The translations under genes and the position numbers were made by a program. From Leptospira johnsonii (lineage in GTDB: Bacteria; Spirochaetota; Leptospiria; Leptospirales; Leptospiraceae): DNA of 64,000 nucleotides. The notes under the pieces are model-generated. The model searched no databases, was not told the DNA's origin, and saw only the letters and a list, made by a program, of their open reading frames with translations. Each line of letters starts with the position of its first letter. Position 1 is the stretch's first letter. This document shows, piece after piece, positions 9,398 to 17,969 of this stretch. The DNA is taken from the NCBI RefSeq assembly GCF_003112675.1, contig NZ_BFAY01000007.1:310001-374000 (forward strand). The letters are read 5' to 3'.

Positions 9398-10345
9398 TTG
9401 AAAAAATTATTACTCGGATTCGGGATCAGCGTTTTATCTCTTGGTTTTCTATTTTGGAATCTGGATCTTTCCGGTTTTACTTCTATTCTAGAAAGATGGA
9501 AACCTATCTTTCTAGTTCCATTCTTCATCGCCATACTTTGGGGATTACTCTTATTCTCTTGGAGATGGTATTTACTACTTGGGAAAAAAGTCCCGTTCAG
9601 GACTGCTCTTCTTTCCGCTTATATAGGAGTGGGAGCAAATCAGTTTTTGCCAGCAAGAGGAGGAGATATCTTCCGTCTCTATCTCTGTAAAAAAGGAGAA
9701 AGTATCGGTTACGGAAGTTTAGTCAGCGGCATCTTCTTAGAAAAGGTATTGGACTTCTCCTTTATATTCTGCGCAGGACTCGGTGCTCTTTTTATTTTAG
9801 GAGTTAACGGACCCGAAACAAAGATATTATTTCCTTTACTAGGTATCTTAGGGATTTTTTCCGCGTTAGTGATCGTTCGTTTATTTCACCGGCATCTGAT
9901 CTCTTTGGGGGAATTTTTATTTTCCAAAATAGGAAAGAAGGAATTTTTCTCGGAAAAACTTGCTCCACAAGTTGCGGAATTAGGAAGTTTTTTAACTTTT
10001 CGTAATGTTTCCAGTTATGGAGTTCTAACCGCCGGCACATGGCTTTTAGGGTACGCAATTCATTATACTCTTTTGCAATATTTAGTCGGTATCCATTTAA
10101 GTCCTTTAGAAACAGTATTTATCATGTTCTGTGGAGCCGTGGGTGTGATGGTACCTTCTGCGCCATCCGGAGCTGGAGTATATCACGCTTCCATCACATC
10201 CGGATTCGTGTTATTAGGGAGAGAAAGTTCGGAAGGATTGGTATACGCAACCACCGTTCATCTAGGGCAGATGGTTGCGCTTGGAATTTTAACGGCTATA
10301 CTCTACGTTTACTGGTCTTTCACTGAAAAAGAAAGAACCGAGTAA
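9398..10345 (+). CDS. Flippase-like/LPG-synthase TM-type membrane protein
   Basis: A 315-residue polytopic protein with about eight hydrophobic helices. Conserved-looking loops [32 protein letters not shown] and [16 protein letters not shown] match the 'lysylphosphatidylglycerol synthase TM region / UPF0104' family, which is often linked to lipid or glycolipid translocation. No catalytic MprF aminoacyltransferase domain is present. It follows the HIT gene by 19 bp and is probably the last gene of the run. Its substrate is unknown. Confidence 0.85.
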   Translation: MKKLLLGFGISVLSLGFLFWNLDLSGFTSILERWKPIFLVPFFIAILWGLLLFSWRWYLLLGKKVPFRTALLSAYIGVGANQFLPARGGDIFRLYLCKKGESIGYGSLVSGIFLEKVLDFSFIFCAGLGALFILGVNGPETKILFPLLGILGIFSALVIVRLFHRHLISLGEFLFSKIGKKEFFSEKLAPQVAELGSFLTFRNVSSYGVLTAGTWLLGYAIHYTLLQYLVGIHLSPLETVFIMFCGAVGVMVPSAPSGAGVYHASITSGFVLLGRESSEGLVYATTVHLGQMVALGILTAILYVYWSFTEKERTE

Positions 10346-10368
10346 GATCGTAACCGCTTGTTATGCGA

Positions 10369-10797
10369 TTATGGAGAATCTGGTTTTGAGATCTTTTCCA
10401 AATTTTCGCAACCTGGTATTCCCAGTCTCGGGCCTCTTTGTCCTTTAAAAGGTTCGCAAGTAGTATTCTCCAATCCGGCTATACAAGCTTCGAAAGAAGC
10501 AACGGTCTCAGCAGTCAATTCTTGCTTTTGAGATTTTCTTTGCTCTCTCGCCTTATCGAAATTTTCCTTAAAATAGGAAACACATCCTTCCTCAGATTGC
10601 ATAAAAATAGGAAGAGTAGCTCTATATTGGGCCGGTATCTTTGCTATATCGTCCTTACTACATTCTATCATTTTCGAACAAAGCGCTTTTTGGAACCGAG
10701 GAGCTAATTCCATAATTTTGTCTTCGGGAGATTTCGAGCAGGAAATCATAAGGACAATTCCGGAAAGAAATAATATTAAAACTCTATTCTTTTTCAT
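10369..10797 (-). CDS. Small Cys-rich Leptospira-type lipoprotein
   Basis: Read from ATG 10797, which has TTGGGG six bases upstream as a plausible ribosome site, the protein has 142 residues. The signal peptide ends in LMISC, giving Cys20 as the lipidated residue. The mature part has five further cysteines in pairs (CSKMIEC, a later C, then CIAGLENTTC and GC), suggesting disulphides in the periplasm or outer membrane. It belongs to a style of small Cys-rich lipoproteins common in Leptospira, with no known function. It converges with the flippase-like gene. Confidence 0.78.
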   Translation of the reverse strand: MKKNRVLILFLSGIVLMISCSKSPEDKIMELAPRFQKALCSKMIECSKDDIAKIPAQYRATLPIFMQSEEGCVSYFKENFDKAREQRKSQKQELTAETVASFEACIAGLENTTCEPFKGQRGPRLGIPGCENLEKISKPDSP

Positions 10798-10975
10798 TGG
10801 ATACCCCAAAATAAATTTCCAACAAATTAGTCGCCTAGCTTCATTCGAAAATCCTTTTTCTATTATTTTATGGTTTTATGAAAATTTTGTCCCTTTTTTG
10901 CGTCTTATATGATTCAAAATGATTTTTTTATTTCCAAATCTAATTCACCTAGGTAATTTCTAAACCCTCTATTCT

Positions 10976-12262
10976 ATGGATAAATCTAAAAACGGAAAAA
11001 ACTCCCGGGTAGTCATCACCGGCATCGGAGTCATTCTTCCGAACACTTTTTCAGTACAAGACTTTTGGACAAATCTTTCAGAAGGAAGATCCCAATTGGA
11101 TTTTATTACCCGTTTCCCTACGGAAGACTTTCCGATCAAGGTTGCAGGAGAGATGAACACTTTCGATTGGAAGAAACATCTGCCTGATCTGAGCGATAAA
11201 TATTCTAAAAATTATAATACGGAAACTCTCGCATTAATGGCAGCCATGGAAGAAGCCAATAAAGATGCAGGCATCACAAAAGGAGATCTACATCCTAGCA
11301 GAGTCGGTTTTATAGATTCTTCTTCCAGGGCATCTATGGCCTGGTGGGACTTTGCTTGGAGAAAATATTTGGAAGAGAAGGACGATAACGTGTTCGACCG
11401 TTATTCCGTTCTTACTTCTATGGCTTCCAATCCGACAAACTTAACGGCGATTAACGCGAATATCCAAGGTTTTGTGACCACCGTATCCGCGGCTTGTGTC
11501 GGAGGTCATCATGCGATCAGCTTATGTTACCAAGCCATCCGCAAAGGTAGAGCGGAAGTAATGTATGCCGGAGGTCATGAATTTCCTCTTCTAAAACCTT
11601 TGATGATGATGTATTCTGATCCAATGAGCAGGGTCATGTCTTTGGAAAAGGACAATCCTAAAAAAGGAATGAAGCCTTATGATAAAAACAGGGACGGATT
11701 TTTATTAGGAGAAGGAGCGGTCGTCCTCGTAATGGAAAGATTAGACAGGGCTCTTCAAAGAGGCGCCAAGATCTATTCGGAAGTTTTAGGAACTTATAGC
11801 TATAATGAAGCAGACCATGCGATGAGAATGGACTTAACCGGTAAAAAAGCAACTACAGGTCTCAGGCATCTAATGAAGATCAGCGGACTTCGTTTGGGAG
11901 ATATCGATTATTTCTGCGGACATGGAACCGCTACGTATAACAACGATTTGGCGGAGAGTCGCGCTATAGGTCATTTATATGAGGGTCGCCCTAAATTCCA
12001 TTGGGCGCCTGTCGGTTCTATTAAACCGATCTTCGGCCATACATTTGGAGCGGCAGGAATTATCAATGTGGCTGCGACTTCTCTTATGTTGAAAAATCAG
12101 ACCCTATGTCCTACCATCAATCTAGAGAATCCGGATCCTGAATGCGATCACGACCATGTCGCAGAAGGAGCCAGAAAGGCGAAAATCAGATATGCAATTT
12201 CCATGGCGTTTGCGATCGGAAGCCAATCTTCATTCGTAAGTTTGGCTGCTCCGGAGTTTTGA
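10976..12262 (+). CDS. Beta-ketoacyl-ACP synthase II-type (FabF-like) condensing enzyme
   Basis: A 428-residue thiolase-fold condensing enzyme. The catalytic triad can be placed at Cys174 (VSAACVGG), His316 (CGHGTATYNND) and His355 (IFGHTFGAAG), the Cys-His-His arrangement of KAS I/II. Residues near the active site (SMAWWDFAWRK and DPMSRVMSLEKDN) differ from textbook FabF, so it may serve a specialised lipid or polyketide rather than bulk fatty-acid synthesis. No acyl carrier protein gene is beside it. The SiaB-like kinase gene begins 7 bp after its stop, so the two are co-transcribed. Confidence 0.92.
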   Translation: MDKSKNGKNSRVVITGIGVILPNTFSVQDFWTNLSEGRSQLDFITRFPTEDFPIKVAGEMNTFDWKKHLPDLSDKYSKNYNTETLALMAAMEEANKDAGITKGDLHPSRVGFIDSSSRASMAWWDFAWRKYLEEKDDNVFDRYSVLTSMASNPTNLTAINANIQGFVTTVSAACVGGHHAISLCYQAIRKGRAEVMYAGGHEFPLLKPLMMMYSDPMSRVMSLEKDNPKKGMKPYDKNRDGFLLGEGAVVLVMERLDRALQRGAKIYSEVLGTYSYNEADHAMRMDLTGKKATTGLRHLMKISGLRLGDIDYFCGHGTATYNNDLAESRAIGHLYEGRPKFHWAPVGSIKPIFGHTFGAAGIINVAATSLMLKNQTLCPTINLENPDPECDHDHVAEGARKAKIRYAISMAFAIGSQSSFVSLAAPEF

Positions 12263-12269
12263 GGGGTAT

Positions 12270-12809
12270 ATGCAGTTATCAAAACAATATAATGTTCTTA
12301 AAAGGACCGGAGTGGCCCTTCTTTATAAAGGGCCGTTTTCAGAGACCACCATTTCTTCTTTAAACGACCTTCTAAAAGAAAAGTTAGAGGATGAAAAGAA
12401 AAAGAACCGAATCCTAACAGTATTCGTGGAAATGGCCCAGAACGTTGCTCACTATTCGGTCGAGAGGGACGAAAAAAGCGGTATAGGCATTTTAGTATTA
12501 AGAAGAAAGGCCCATAACTGGGAACTCAATTGTGGAAACGCAGTCACTCCAGAGCAAGCTGCATTCTTAAAAAGTAAATTAGAAGAAACTAAAAAACTTT
12601 CCCAAGAAGAACTCAAACAAAAATACAACGAACAGATCCGTTCCGACAGGCCCGAAAAAAGTAAGGGCGCAGGTTTAGGATTTTTTGAGATCGCAAGAAA
12701 ATCGGATATGCCTTTGGTGTATCAGTTAGAGGAGGCGGACAACGGGGATCTATTCTTCCGATTGACTGCCCGATTTCTGTTAGAAGGCGCTTATTCTTCG
12801 AATCTTTAA
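12270..12809 (+). CDS. SiaB-family protein kinase-like protein (copy 1)
   Basis: A 179-residue protein with a GHKL-type ATPase layout. The N-box-like FVEMAQN (Glu54, Asn58) is followed by HYSVER, and a glycine-rich segment SKGAGLGFFEIARKSD lies near residue 130. This matches the SiaB family (formerly DUF6272), which phosphorylates the small protein SiaC. It is clearly paralogous to the protein at 24395-24955; both share the N-box, the RSDRPE/RSERPE motif and the GAG-G box. No SiaC gene is next to it, so it may act on the single SiaC-like protein at 24958. It is coupled to the KAS II gene upstream (7 bp) and converges with a PP2C gene (10 bp). Confidence 0.82.
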   Translation: MQLSKQYNVLKRTGVALLYKGPFSETTISSLNDLLKEKLEDEKKKNRILTVFVEMAQNVAHYSVERDEKSGIGILVLRRKAHNWELNCGNAVTPEQAAFLKSKLEETKKLSQEELKQKYNEQIRSDRPEKSKGAGLGFFEIARKSDMPLVYQLEEADNGDLFFRLTARFLLEGAYSSNL

Positions 12810-12819
12810 GACGAACAAC

Positions 12820-13584
12820 TCAAACCGAATCTATTTTGATGATCACGATCGTATGATTGTCTCTGGTCAATCTGAGATTCGCTTCTTCCGAAAGGATCCT
12901 GCAGGTTTCTCTAAGATCCTCATGATCTCTTAGGATCTTTTCTATCTGATCTATGTTCAGAACTTCAGTAAGACCGTCGGTACAGATCAGTATAAAATCT
13001 CCCGGAGACAGTTTTCCGGAATAATCGAAGGTATCCACTTCTATACTTTTAGTTCCGCCGCCGATACAACTGGTTAAAAGATTTCTGCCGAAACTGGAGC
13101 CCAACTCTTCTCCAATATTATGATCTACTGTTACTTTACTAAGCCCATTCTTAGTAAAATGATAGAGGCGGCTGTCTCCTACGTTAAAGATCCAGGATTT
13201 TCTCTTTCCCAAAAGACAACCTACTAAAGTGGTTCCCATCTTGGGCTTTCCTATGGATTCTCCGTACGCGTTTACTTCGTTATTAATTTTGCGGATCAGG
13301 TTTTTCCAACCGGAAGAAGGTAACTCTTCGATAGGACGGATCGCTTTCTCCATCCAAGCAAGTTTTTCTAATGCGACTCTACTTGCGATCTCCCCTGCCT
13401 CATGTCCTCCCAGACCGTCTGCCAAGGCGAATAGTCCGGAAAATTCTTCCGTGTCTAACGTGCGGACCGTTTCAGATTCCCCGTGAGTTTGGCCGCATAC
13501 CAAACTATCTGCGGCCAAAAAAGAATCCTCGTTGTGAGAGCGAAAGTTTCCTTTGTCCGTGATTGCATAATACCGGAGTTTCAT
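12820..13584 (-). CDS. PP2C/PPM-type Ser/Thr protein phosphatase
   Basis: A 254-residue stand-alone PPM phosphatase. The metal-binding and structural motifs are all visible: NEDSF, ALADGLGGHEAGE, MGTTLVG, FNVGDSRLY, ICTDGLTEV and the terminal RDNHT. It is cytoplasmic with no membrane segment. It would remove phosphate from Ser/Thr residues of bacterial kinase targets. It converges on the SiaB-like gene, so it could counter that kinase on SiaC-like targets, but this is inference from position. The family call is firm. Confidence 0.94.
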   Translation of the reverse strand: MKLRYYAITDKGNFRSHNEDSFLAADSLVCGQTHGESETVRTLDTEEFSGLFALADGLGGHEAGEIASRVALEKLAWMEKAIRPIEELPSSGWKNLIRKINNEVNAYGESIGKPKMGTTLVGCLLGKRKSWIFNVGDSRLYHFTKNGLSKVTVDHNIGEELGSSFGRNLLTSCIGGGTKSIEVDTFDYSGKLSPGDFILICTDGLTEVLNIDQIEKILRDHEDLRETCRILSEEANLRLTRDNHTIVIIKIDSV

Positions 13585-13679
13585 ATTTTTTTTGACCGGA
13601 AAAACCGTTTACAATTCTATAAACGGAATTACGCAATTTTGACTCATCCGAACTTTCCTACAAGAAAAAGATTACGTTT

Positions 13680-14441
13680 TTATTTAGCAGTATAGCCGCC
13701 GTCGACCGGAAGCGCCACACCGGTGATAAAGGAAGCCTCGTCGGAACATAGCCAAACGGCCGCCTTGGCCACTTCACTCGGTTCTGAAAGCCGGTTGACC
13801 GGATGTAATCTGGTAATTTTTTTCTCCGCTTCCTTCGGATCAGAAGAAGAATGAAAAAGTCCCTCTAACATTTCTGTTCGAATAAATCCGGGACAAACTG
13901 AGTTTACTCTGATCTTTTTTTCCGCGTATTCCAATGCGGCTGATTTTGTAAGTCCGACTACTCCATGTTTTGCCGCGGAATAAGGAGCCACTTTCCAATC
14001 GGCACCGACGAGTCCCGCGATAGAGGATACATTAACGATAGAACCCCCTCCTCTTTTTAATAGTAGTTCTATCTCATGTTTCATACAAAGCCAGGTGCCT
14101 TTCAGATCCACTGCGATCACTTTGTCCCAAACTTTTTCAGGATATTGGTGAAGATCGGTTGCTAGTCCGCCAACTGCAGCGTTATTCACTGCGTAATCCA
14201 GGCCTCCGAATTCCGACTCTGCTTTTTGTACTAATTCTTTTACTTGGGAATCGTCGGATACGTCGCATCGAAAGAATTTTACCTTTCCACCCAGTTTGGA
14301 AATTTCTTCTTCGGTTTTTTTTCCTTCTTCTTCCCTTCTTCCGCAGAATAGGACTTTTGCACCTCTGGAAACAAATTCCAGTACGATTGCTTTTCCGATC
14401 CCTGCGTTCCCACCGGTGACTAATGCGACTTTATCTTTCAT
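13680..14441 (-). CDS. SDR-family oxidoreductase (FabG-like)
   Basis: A 253-residue classical short-chain dehydrogenase/reductase. It has the cofactor motif VTGGNAGIGKAI, NNAAV, the catalytic Ser in VSSIAG, YSAAK for Tyr and Lys, and the terminal SFITGVALPVDGG. The Arg residues after the beta2 strand (FCGRREEEG) suggest NADP(H) use. It starts with a 4-bp ATGA overlap on the hotdog-IVP fusion gene, making a three-gene operon of two hotdog proteins and a reductase. It could reduce a beta-ketoacyl intermediate made by the KAS enzymes nearby, but the substrate is not proven. Confidence 0.93.
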   Translation of the reverse strand: MKDKVALVTGGNAGIGKAIVLEFVSRGAKVLFCGRREEEGKKTEEEISKLGGKVKFFRCDVSDDSQVKELVQKAESEFGGLDYAVNNAAVGGLATDLHQYPEKVWDKVIAVDLKGTWLCMKHEIELLLKRGGGSIVNVSSIAGLVGADWKVAPYSAAKHGVVGLTKSAALEYAEKKIRVNSVCPGFIRTEMLEGLFHSSSDPKEAEKKITRLHPVNRLSEPSEVAKAAVWLCSDEASFITGVALPVDGGYTAK

Positions 14442-15316
14442 CGGATCTTTCTAGTTTCTCCGGTCCTGACTTTGTTCAGATATTTTTTGAGATGAGAATT
14501 GATCGTCTGAAGATCTTCCAACTCTTGAGAAGGATCCACTTTTCCCAGATCCGCAACTAAGATCAGAAGATATCTTAACTCTTCTAAATGTACTTTTGCT
14601 CTCAGGATATTTTTTACTTTTTCGGCACGGATCCTGGTTCCCCAGGCTCCTGCGATCCTAACAGGTAATAAAGACGAAATGGATCTGATATGTTCTAAAA
14701 GGCTTGGCTCTACTTTTCCTTTCCAGGTCTCGCAAAGTTCGTATAAATGAAGAAGGAACACATGTGCAAGATTCCAAACTTCCAGTTTACGAAATCCGAA
14801 TACGAATCCGTCCGGCCCAACCGCACTCGAGATCTCTTTTCCGATCTCGGGGCTTTGCATCTTGATGTATTTCCCTGTATCGAATTTCTTTTTGAACTCG
14901 GAGGGAATCGGAACTACTTTTCTAAGTTTATAATCAAAGAATAAAACTCTGATCTTTACGACAGATACCTTCTCCGCTCGATTCCTTTTAGAAAGTCGGA
15001 AGTATAGATCGAAAGACTTCTCTCCGAAATTGTCCAAAGAAACGTCGATGATCACTTTATCCTTATATAATAATTCTCCCTGATATTGTATGGAAGCATT
15101 CGCAAATATGATGCTGTTTCCATGTATATCAGTTACCGAATAACCTAAGTATTGGAAGAATTGAAGATGAGCTTCCATCACAAGGTCCAAGATACTTGCA
15201 AAAGAAACATGTATGTCCAAACTCAGATCGATCTTACGGATCGGGATCTCCGTCGAAAAATAATATTCCGAAGGAAACTCCGCTTCCACCTGAGCAGTTT
15301 GGACCTTGGAATTCAT
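14438..15316 (-). CDS. Hotdog (thioesterase-like) domain fused to a 23S-IVP-type four-helix bundle
   Basis: A 292-residue protein with two parts. Residues about 20-150 form a YbgC/FadM-like hotdog domain (PIRKIDLSLDIHVSFAS, MEAHLQFFQYLGYS, RVLFFDYKLRKVVPIPSEF). Residues about 174-285 match the four-helix-bundle family of 23S rRNA intervening-sequence proteins, with the hallmark FRKLEVWNLAH followed by AGAWGTRIRAEK and LEELRYLLILVADLG. I know of no described fusion of these two families. The hotdog part resembles the separate protein encoded just upstream. The gene overlaps the SDR gene and is 2 bp from the other hotdog gene. Catalytic activity is uncertain. Confidence 0.82.
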   Translation of the reverse strand: MNSKVQTAQVEAEFPSEYYFSTEIPIRKIDLSLDIHVSFASILDLVMEAHLQFFQYLGYSVTDIHGNSIIFANASIQYQGELLYKDKVIIDVSLDNFGEKSFDLYFRLSKRNRAEKVSVVKIRVLFFDYKLRKVVPIPSEFKKKFDTGKYIKMQSPEIGKEISSAVGPDGFVFGFRKLEVWNLAHVFLLHLYELCETWKGKVEPSLLEHIRSISSLLPVRIAGAWGTRIRAEKVKNILRAKVHLEELRYLLILVADLGKVDPSQELEDLQTINSHLKKYLNKVRTGETRKIR

Positions 15317-15318
15317 AC

Positions 15319-15783
15319 TTAGAATTTCGCCCTGAATTCGGACGGGATCTCCAAGGTTTTTTTAGAAACATAGTCGTAAAAGACTAGGAAAATTTTTGCA
15401 AATCCCACTTCTTCTTTGGAAACTTTTTGAGAAGCGGAAATATGCAGCTCGCAAGACTTCTTCCCTAAATTAAAAATTCCAGCGGAAAATTCCAAAACGT
15501 CTCCTGCTTTTGCTTCGGACTTATATTCCACTTCCATTTTAGGGATGATGATATTTGCTCCCGCAATATTTGCCTTGGACCAAGTGTAGGACTCTAAGAA
15601 TGCATCAAATACTTCGTTCACAAGAGGGATGAAAGTTTCGTATGTTAGGTGAGAAACAAAAAGTCCACCTACCACAGTGGCGCTCCTGGTATCGGATCTG
15701 CGGACCATTAATTCTGTCTTGAAGATAAAAGACTCTTGGTTGGAGACTTGTGACATCAGCTTTTCTTTCTCGAAAGGTTCCAT
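15319..15783 (-). CDS. Hotdog-fold thioesterase-like protein
   Basis: A 154-residue hotdog protein; a start at the internal ATG (15756, residue 10) is also possible. The core SKANIAGANIIIPKMEVEY, GDVLEFSAGIFNLGKKSCEL and FLVFYDYVSKKTLEIPSEF matches the acyl-CoA thioesterase/YbgC branch. It also parallels the hotdog half of the next gene, especially the shared F-DY-K-IPSEF ending. The helix that normally follows the catalytic Asp is present (RRSDTRSATVVGGLFVSH) but atypical. It heads a three-gene minus-strand operon with the fusion protein and an SDR. Hydrolysis or binding of an acyl thioester is the likely role. Confidence 0.78.
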   Translation of the reverse strand: MEPFEKEKLMSQVSNQESFIFKTELMVRRSDTRSATVVGGLFVSHLTYETFIPLVNEVFDAFLESYTWSKANIAGANIIIPKMEVEYKSEAKAGDVLEFSAGIFNLGKKSCELHISASQKVSKEEVGFAKIFLVFYDYVSKKTLEIPSEFRAKF

Positions 15784-16085
15784 CTTAGTATCGGAGCCTG
15801 GAAATCCGATCTTAAAGCCTTAAGTCTCTCCTAAGAGTGGGAATGATGTAAGATCTGAAATTTTTTATACCCGAGTCAGGCAAAAAAGAGAGGCCTAATC
15901 CCTCCTACTTAGTAAACACTCGCATTAAACGATGTTAGTCTTTTTATGCGAAATATCATGGGATTTAAACGCACGATTTGACAGTATTTTCATACAGATT
16001 TCGTATGAATTCGGCCTTTTTTCCGTCAAAAATTTAACCTTTAGTGAAAAGGCTTTTTGTCCGGGCTTTTTTACATAATAAACGA
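15784..16085. other. Divergent intergenic region
   Basis: About 300 bp separate the hotdog operon (minus) from the CoA-transferase run (plus). I see no ORF or RNA gene in it. It holds a candidate plus-strand promoter with an overlapping dyad (see 15978-16009). The half nearest 15784-15900 contains a short GC/AT mix with no clear signal. Confidence 0.55.
15978..16009 (+). promoter_or_regulatory. Candidate promoter with overlapping inverted repeat
   Basis: A perfect -35-like TTGACA at 15978-15983 is followed within promoter distance by TTCATAC (15989-15995), a 7-base spacer and its exact reverse complement GTATGAA (16003-16009). The dyad would cover the spacer and -10 area. That is the position of a repressor operator for the CoA-transferase gene starting at 16086. 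The sequence is seen directly; promoter and operator function are inferred. No cognate regulator gene is adjacent. Confidence 0.45.
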
Positions 16086-17897
16086 ATGCCACAAGAATCG
16101 AAACATCAAACTACTAAGATTCTTTCCGATCCTGATTCCCTTGTGCGGGAATTCGTCAAGCCTCGCATGTACTTACACTTGGCCACGACAATGTCTAGGC
16201 CGAATGCACTTATCTATTCTCTCTCCAGAGTTTTTGAAGGAACAAATCCGGAGTTCACTATAAGCGTTGCGGGTATTCATTCCAGCGCTCATTGTCTCGC
16301 TCTTTCCGGCATCGTGAAAAAGATGATCACTGGTTTTGCCGGAGATAATTATCCTAAACCAAGTCCCAACAGTTTATATAAGGACTTGATGAGAGGGAAA
16401 CCTTTCGAGTTGGAACTTTGGTCCCTTCTCACCTTAGTGCAAAGATTGATGGCGGGTGCCATGAAACTTCCGAGCTTTGTTTCTAACTCTTTGGTAGGGT
16501 CTGACCTGATTACGGACAAATTGGGAAAGACCGCATTCTTATATCATAAGCCTACCGAAGGAAATCCTTTCGGAGAAGCTGCAAGCCCTCATCTAGTTAC
16601 CGAAAGCAGAGGAACCAGAGAAAAGGACATGGTGGTTCTTCTTCCACTCTGCCCCGAGATCACATTGGTCCACGGAGTAGTAGCTGACGAAGACGGGAAC
16701 ATAGTACTTTCTCAACCTGGAGGAGAAGCGGCCTGGGGTGCGCTTGCAGCGACAAAGGGTGTGATCGCAACTGTGGAGAAGATCGTACCAAGAGGAACAG
16801 TTCCTCCTGAACTAGTGCATATACCGAGTACGAAAGTTTTAGGCATTGCTCCTGCAAGATTCGGGGCTCATCCTCAATCCTTGAGAGTGCAAGGTTTTCC
16901 CGAGATCCCCGCATTCGAAGGAGTGGAATCTTATCTGGACGATTACGAATTCCAAATGGAGGCCAATAAGGCGGCAGGCATTCCCGCCAAGGCCGAAAAA
17001 TGGTATAAAGAAAATGTAATGTTATCCGGAGGCCATGAAGATTATCTGGATCTGATCGGAGAAGTCAGGCTCAGACGTTTAAAAATGACTCCTCCGGAAC
17101 ATTCTCTTTCTTCTCCCGAAAATCCAAAAACAGTAAACGACTCGGAACAGATGATCATTCTTGCAGCAAGAGCGATCATAGAGAAGGTCAAGACAAAAGG
17201 GTATAAAACCATTCTCGCAGGAATTGGAGCCGCACATATAGCTGCCTGGACAGCAGCCAAACTTCTGGAAAAAGAAGGGATCCATATCAAGATCGTTGCG
17301 GAGCTTGGATTTTACGGAATGAAACCTTTTGCGGGTGATGTCTTTCTTTTCAGTCAACTTCATACTCGGCACTGCTCAATGTTGTCGGATATAGTAAGTA
17401 TCTTGGGAACAATCGTACCTGATGACTGTTTGGGAGTGATCGGCGCCGCAGAAGTGGACTGGTTCGGAAATATCAACTCGGTCTTGGATGGAAAAGGGAA
17501 CTTCTTAGTTGGATCCGGAGGAGCAAACGATATCGTATCCGCAGCGGACACGATCGTAGTAGCAAAGGCCAACCGTTTTCGTTTCGTGAGAAAAGTAAAA
17601 CATATCACTTCTCCCGGCGAAAGAGTGGTAGAAGCGGTATGTCAGTTCGGTAGATTTCAAAGGTCTTCTTTTTCGGACCATCCTTTCGAATTAACTTCCT
17701 GGCTTGCCCCCGCTTCCGACGAAGAAATGGAACCAGAAGAAGCCGTTCTAAGATATACACTTTGGCTTCCCCCCGACGAAGATCTTTCCATCCCCCAAGA
17801 GCCTGAGATCAATTCGGATGAATTGACTGCTCTCAGAGAATTAGATCCGGAAAGAATTTATACGGAACAATTTATGGTGTACACTCGTTTGCCTTAA
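16086..17897 (+). CDS. Fused-chain class I CoA transferase (glutaconate-type alpha+beta)
   Basis: Read from ATG 16086 the protein has 603 residues; a GTG at 16044 would add 14. The N-terminal half looks like the alpha chain of family I CoA transferases (CLALSGIVKKMITGFAGDNYPKPS, VHGVVADEDGNIVLSQ). The C-terminal half resembles the beta chain, with VAELGFYGM as the likely E-x-G catalytic segment, then GAAEVDWFGNINS and GSGGANDIVSAA. Such enzymes move CoA between carboxylic acids. Having both chains on one polypeptide is less common than paired genes. It begins a long plus-strand run continuing through KAS III and the Sia-like genes, so it may supply an acyl-CoA for the KAS III step (inference). 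Confidence 0.85.
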   Translation: MPQESKHQTTKILSDPDSLVREFVKPRMYLHLATTMSRPNALIYSLSRVFEGTNPEFTISVAGIHSSAHCLALSGIVKKMITGFAGDNYPKPSPNSLYKDLMRGKPFELELWSLLTLVQRLMAGAMKLPSFVSNSLVGSDLITDKLGKTAFLYHKPTEGNPFGEAASPHLVTESRGTREKDMVVLLPLCPEITLVHGVVADEDGNIVLSQPGGEAAWGALAATKGVIATVEKIVPRGTVPPELVHIPSTKVLGIAPARFGAHPQSLRVQGFPEIPAFEGVESYLDDYEFQMEANKAAGIPAKAEKWYKENVMLSGGHEDYLDLIGEVRLRRLKMTPPEHSLSSPENPKTVNDSEQMIILAARAIIEKVKTKGYKTILAGIGAAHIAAWTAAKLLEKEGIHIKIVAELGFYGMKPFAGDVFLFSQLHTRHCSMLSDIVSILGTIVPDDCLGVIGAAEVDWFGNINSVLDGKGNFLVGSGGANDIVSAADTIVVAKANRFRFVRKVKHITSPGERVVEAVCQFGRFQRSSFSDHPFELTSWLAPASDEEMEPEEAVLRYTLWLPPDEDLSIPQEPEINSDELTALRELDPERIYTEQFMVYTRLP

Positions 17898-17969
17898 GTA
17901 TGATAAAGATGAAGCAAAAGATTGGAATTATGACTGGAAATTTATTATGGACCAAAGGAGTATTGATCC

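Noticed and set aside
9226..9534. Minus-strand frame opposite the HIT and flippase-like genes
   Set aside because: It is a shadow of two well-supported plus-strand genes with no recognisable protein features.
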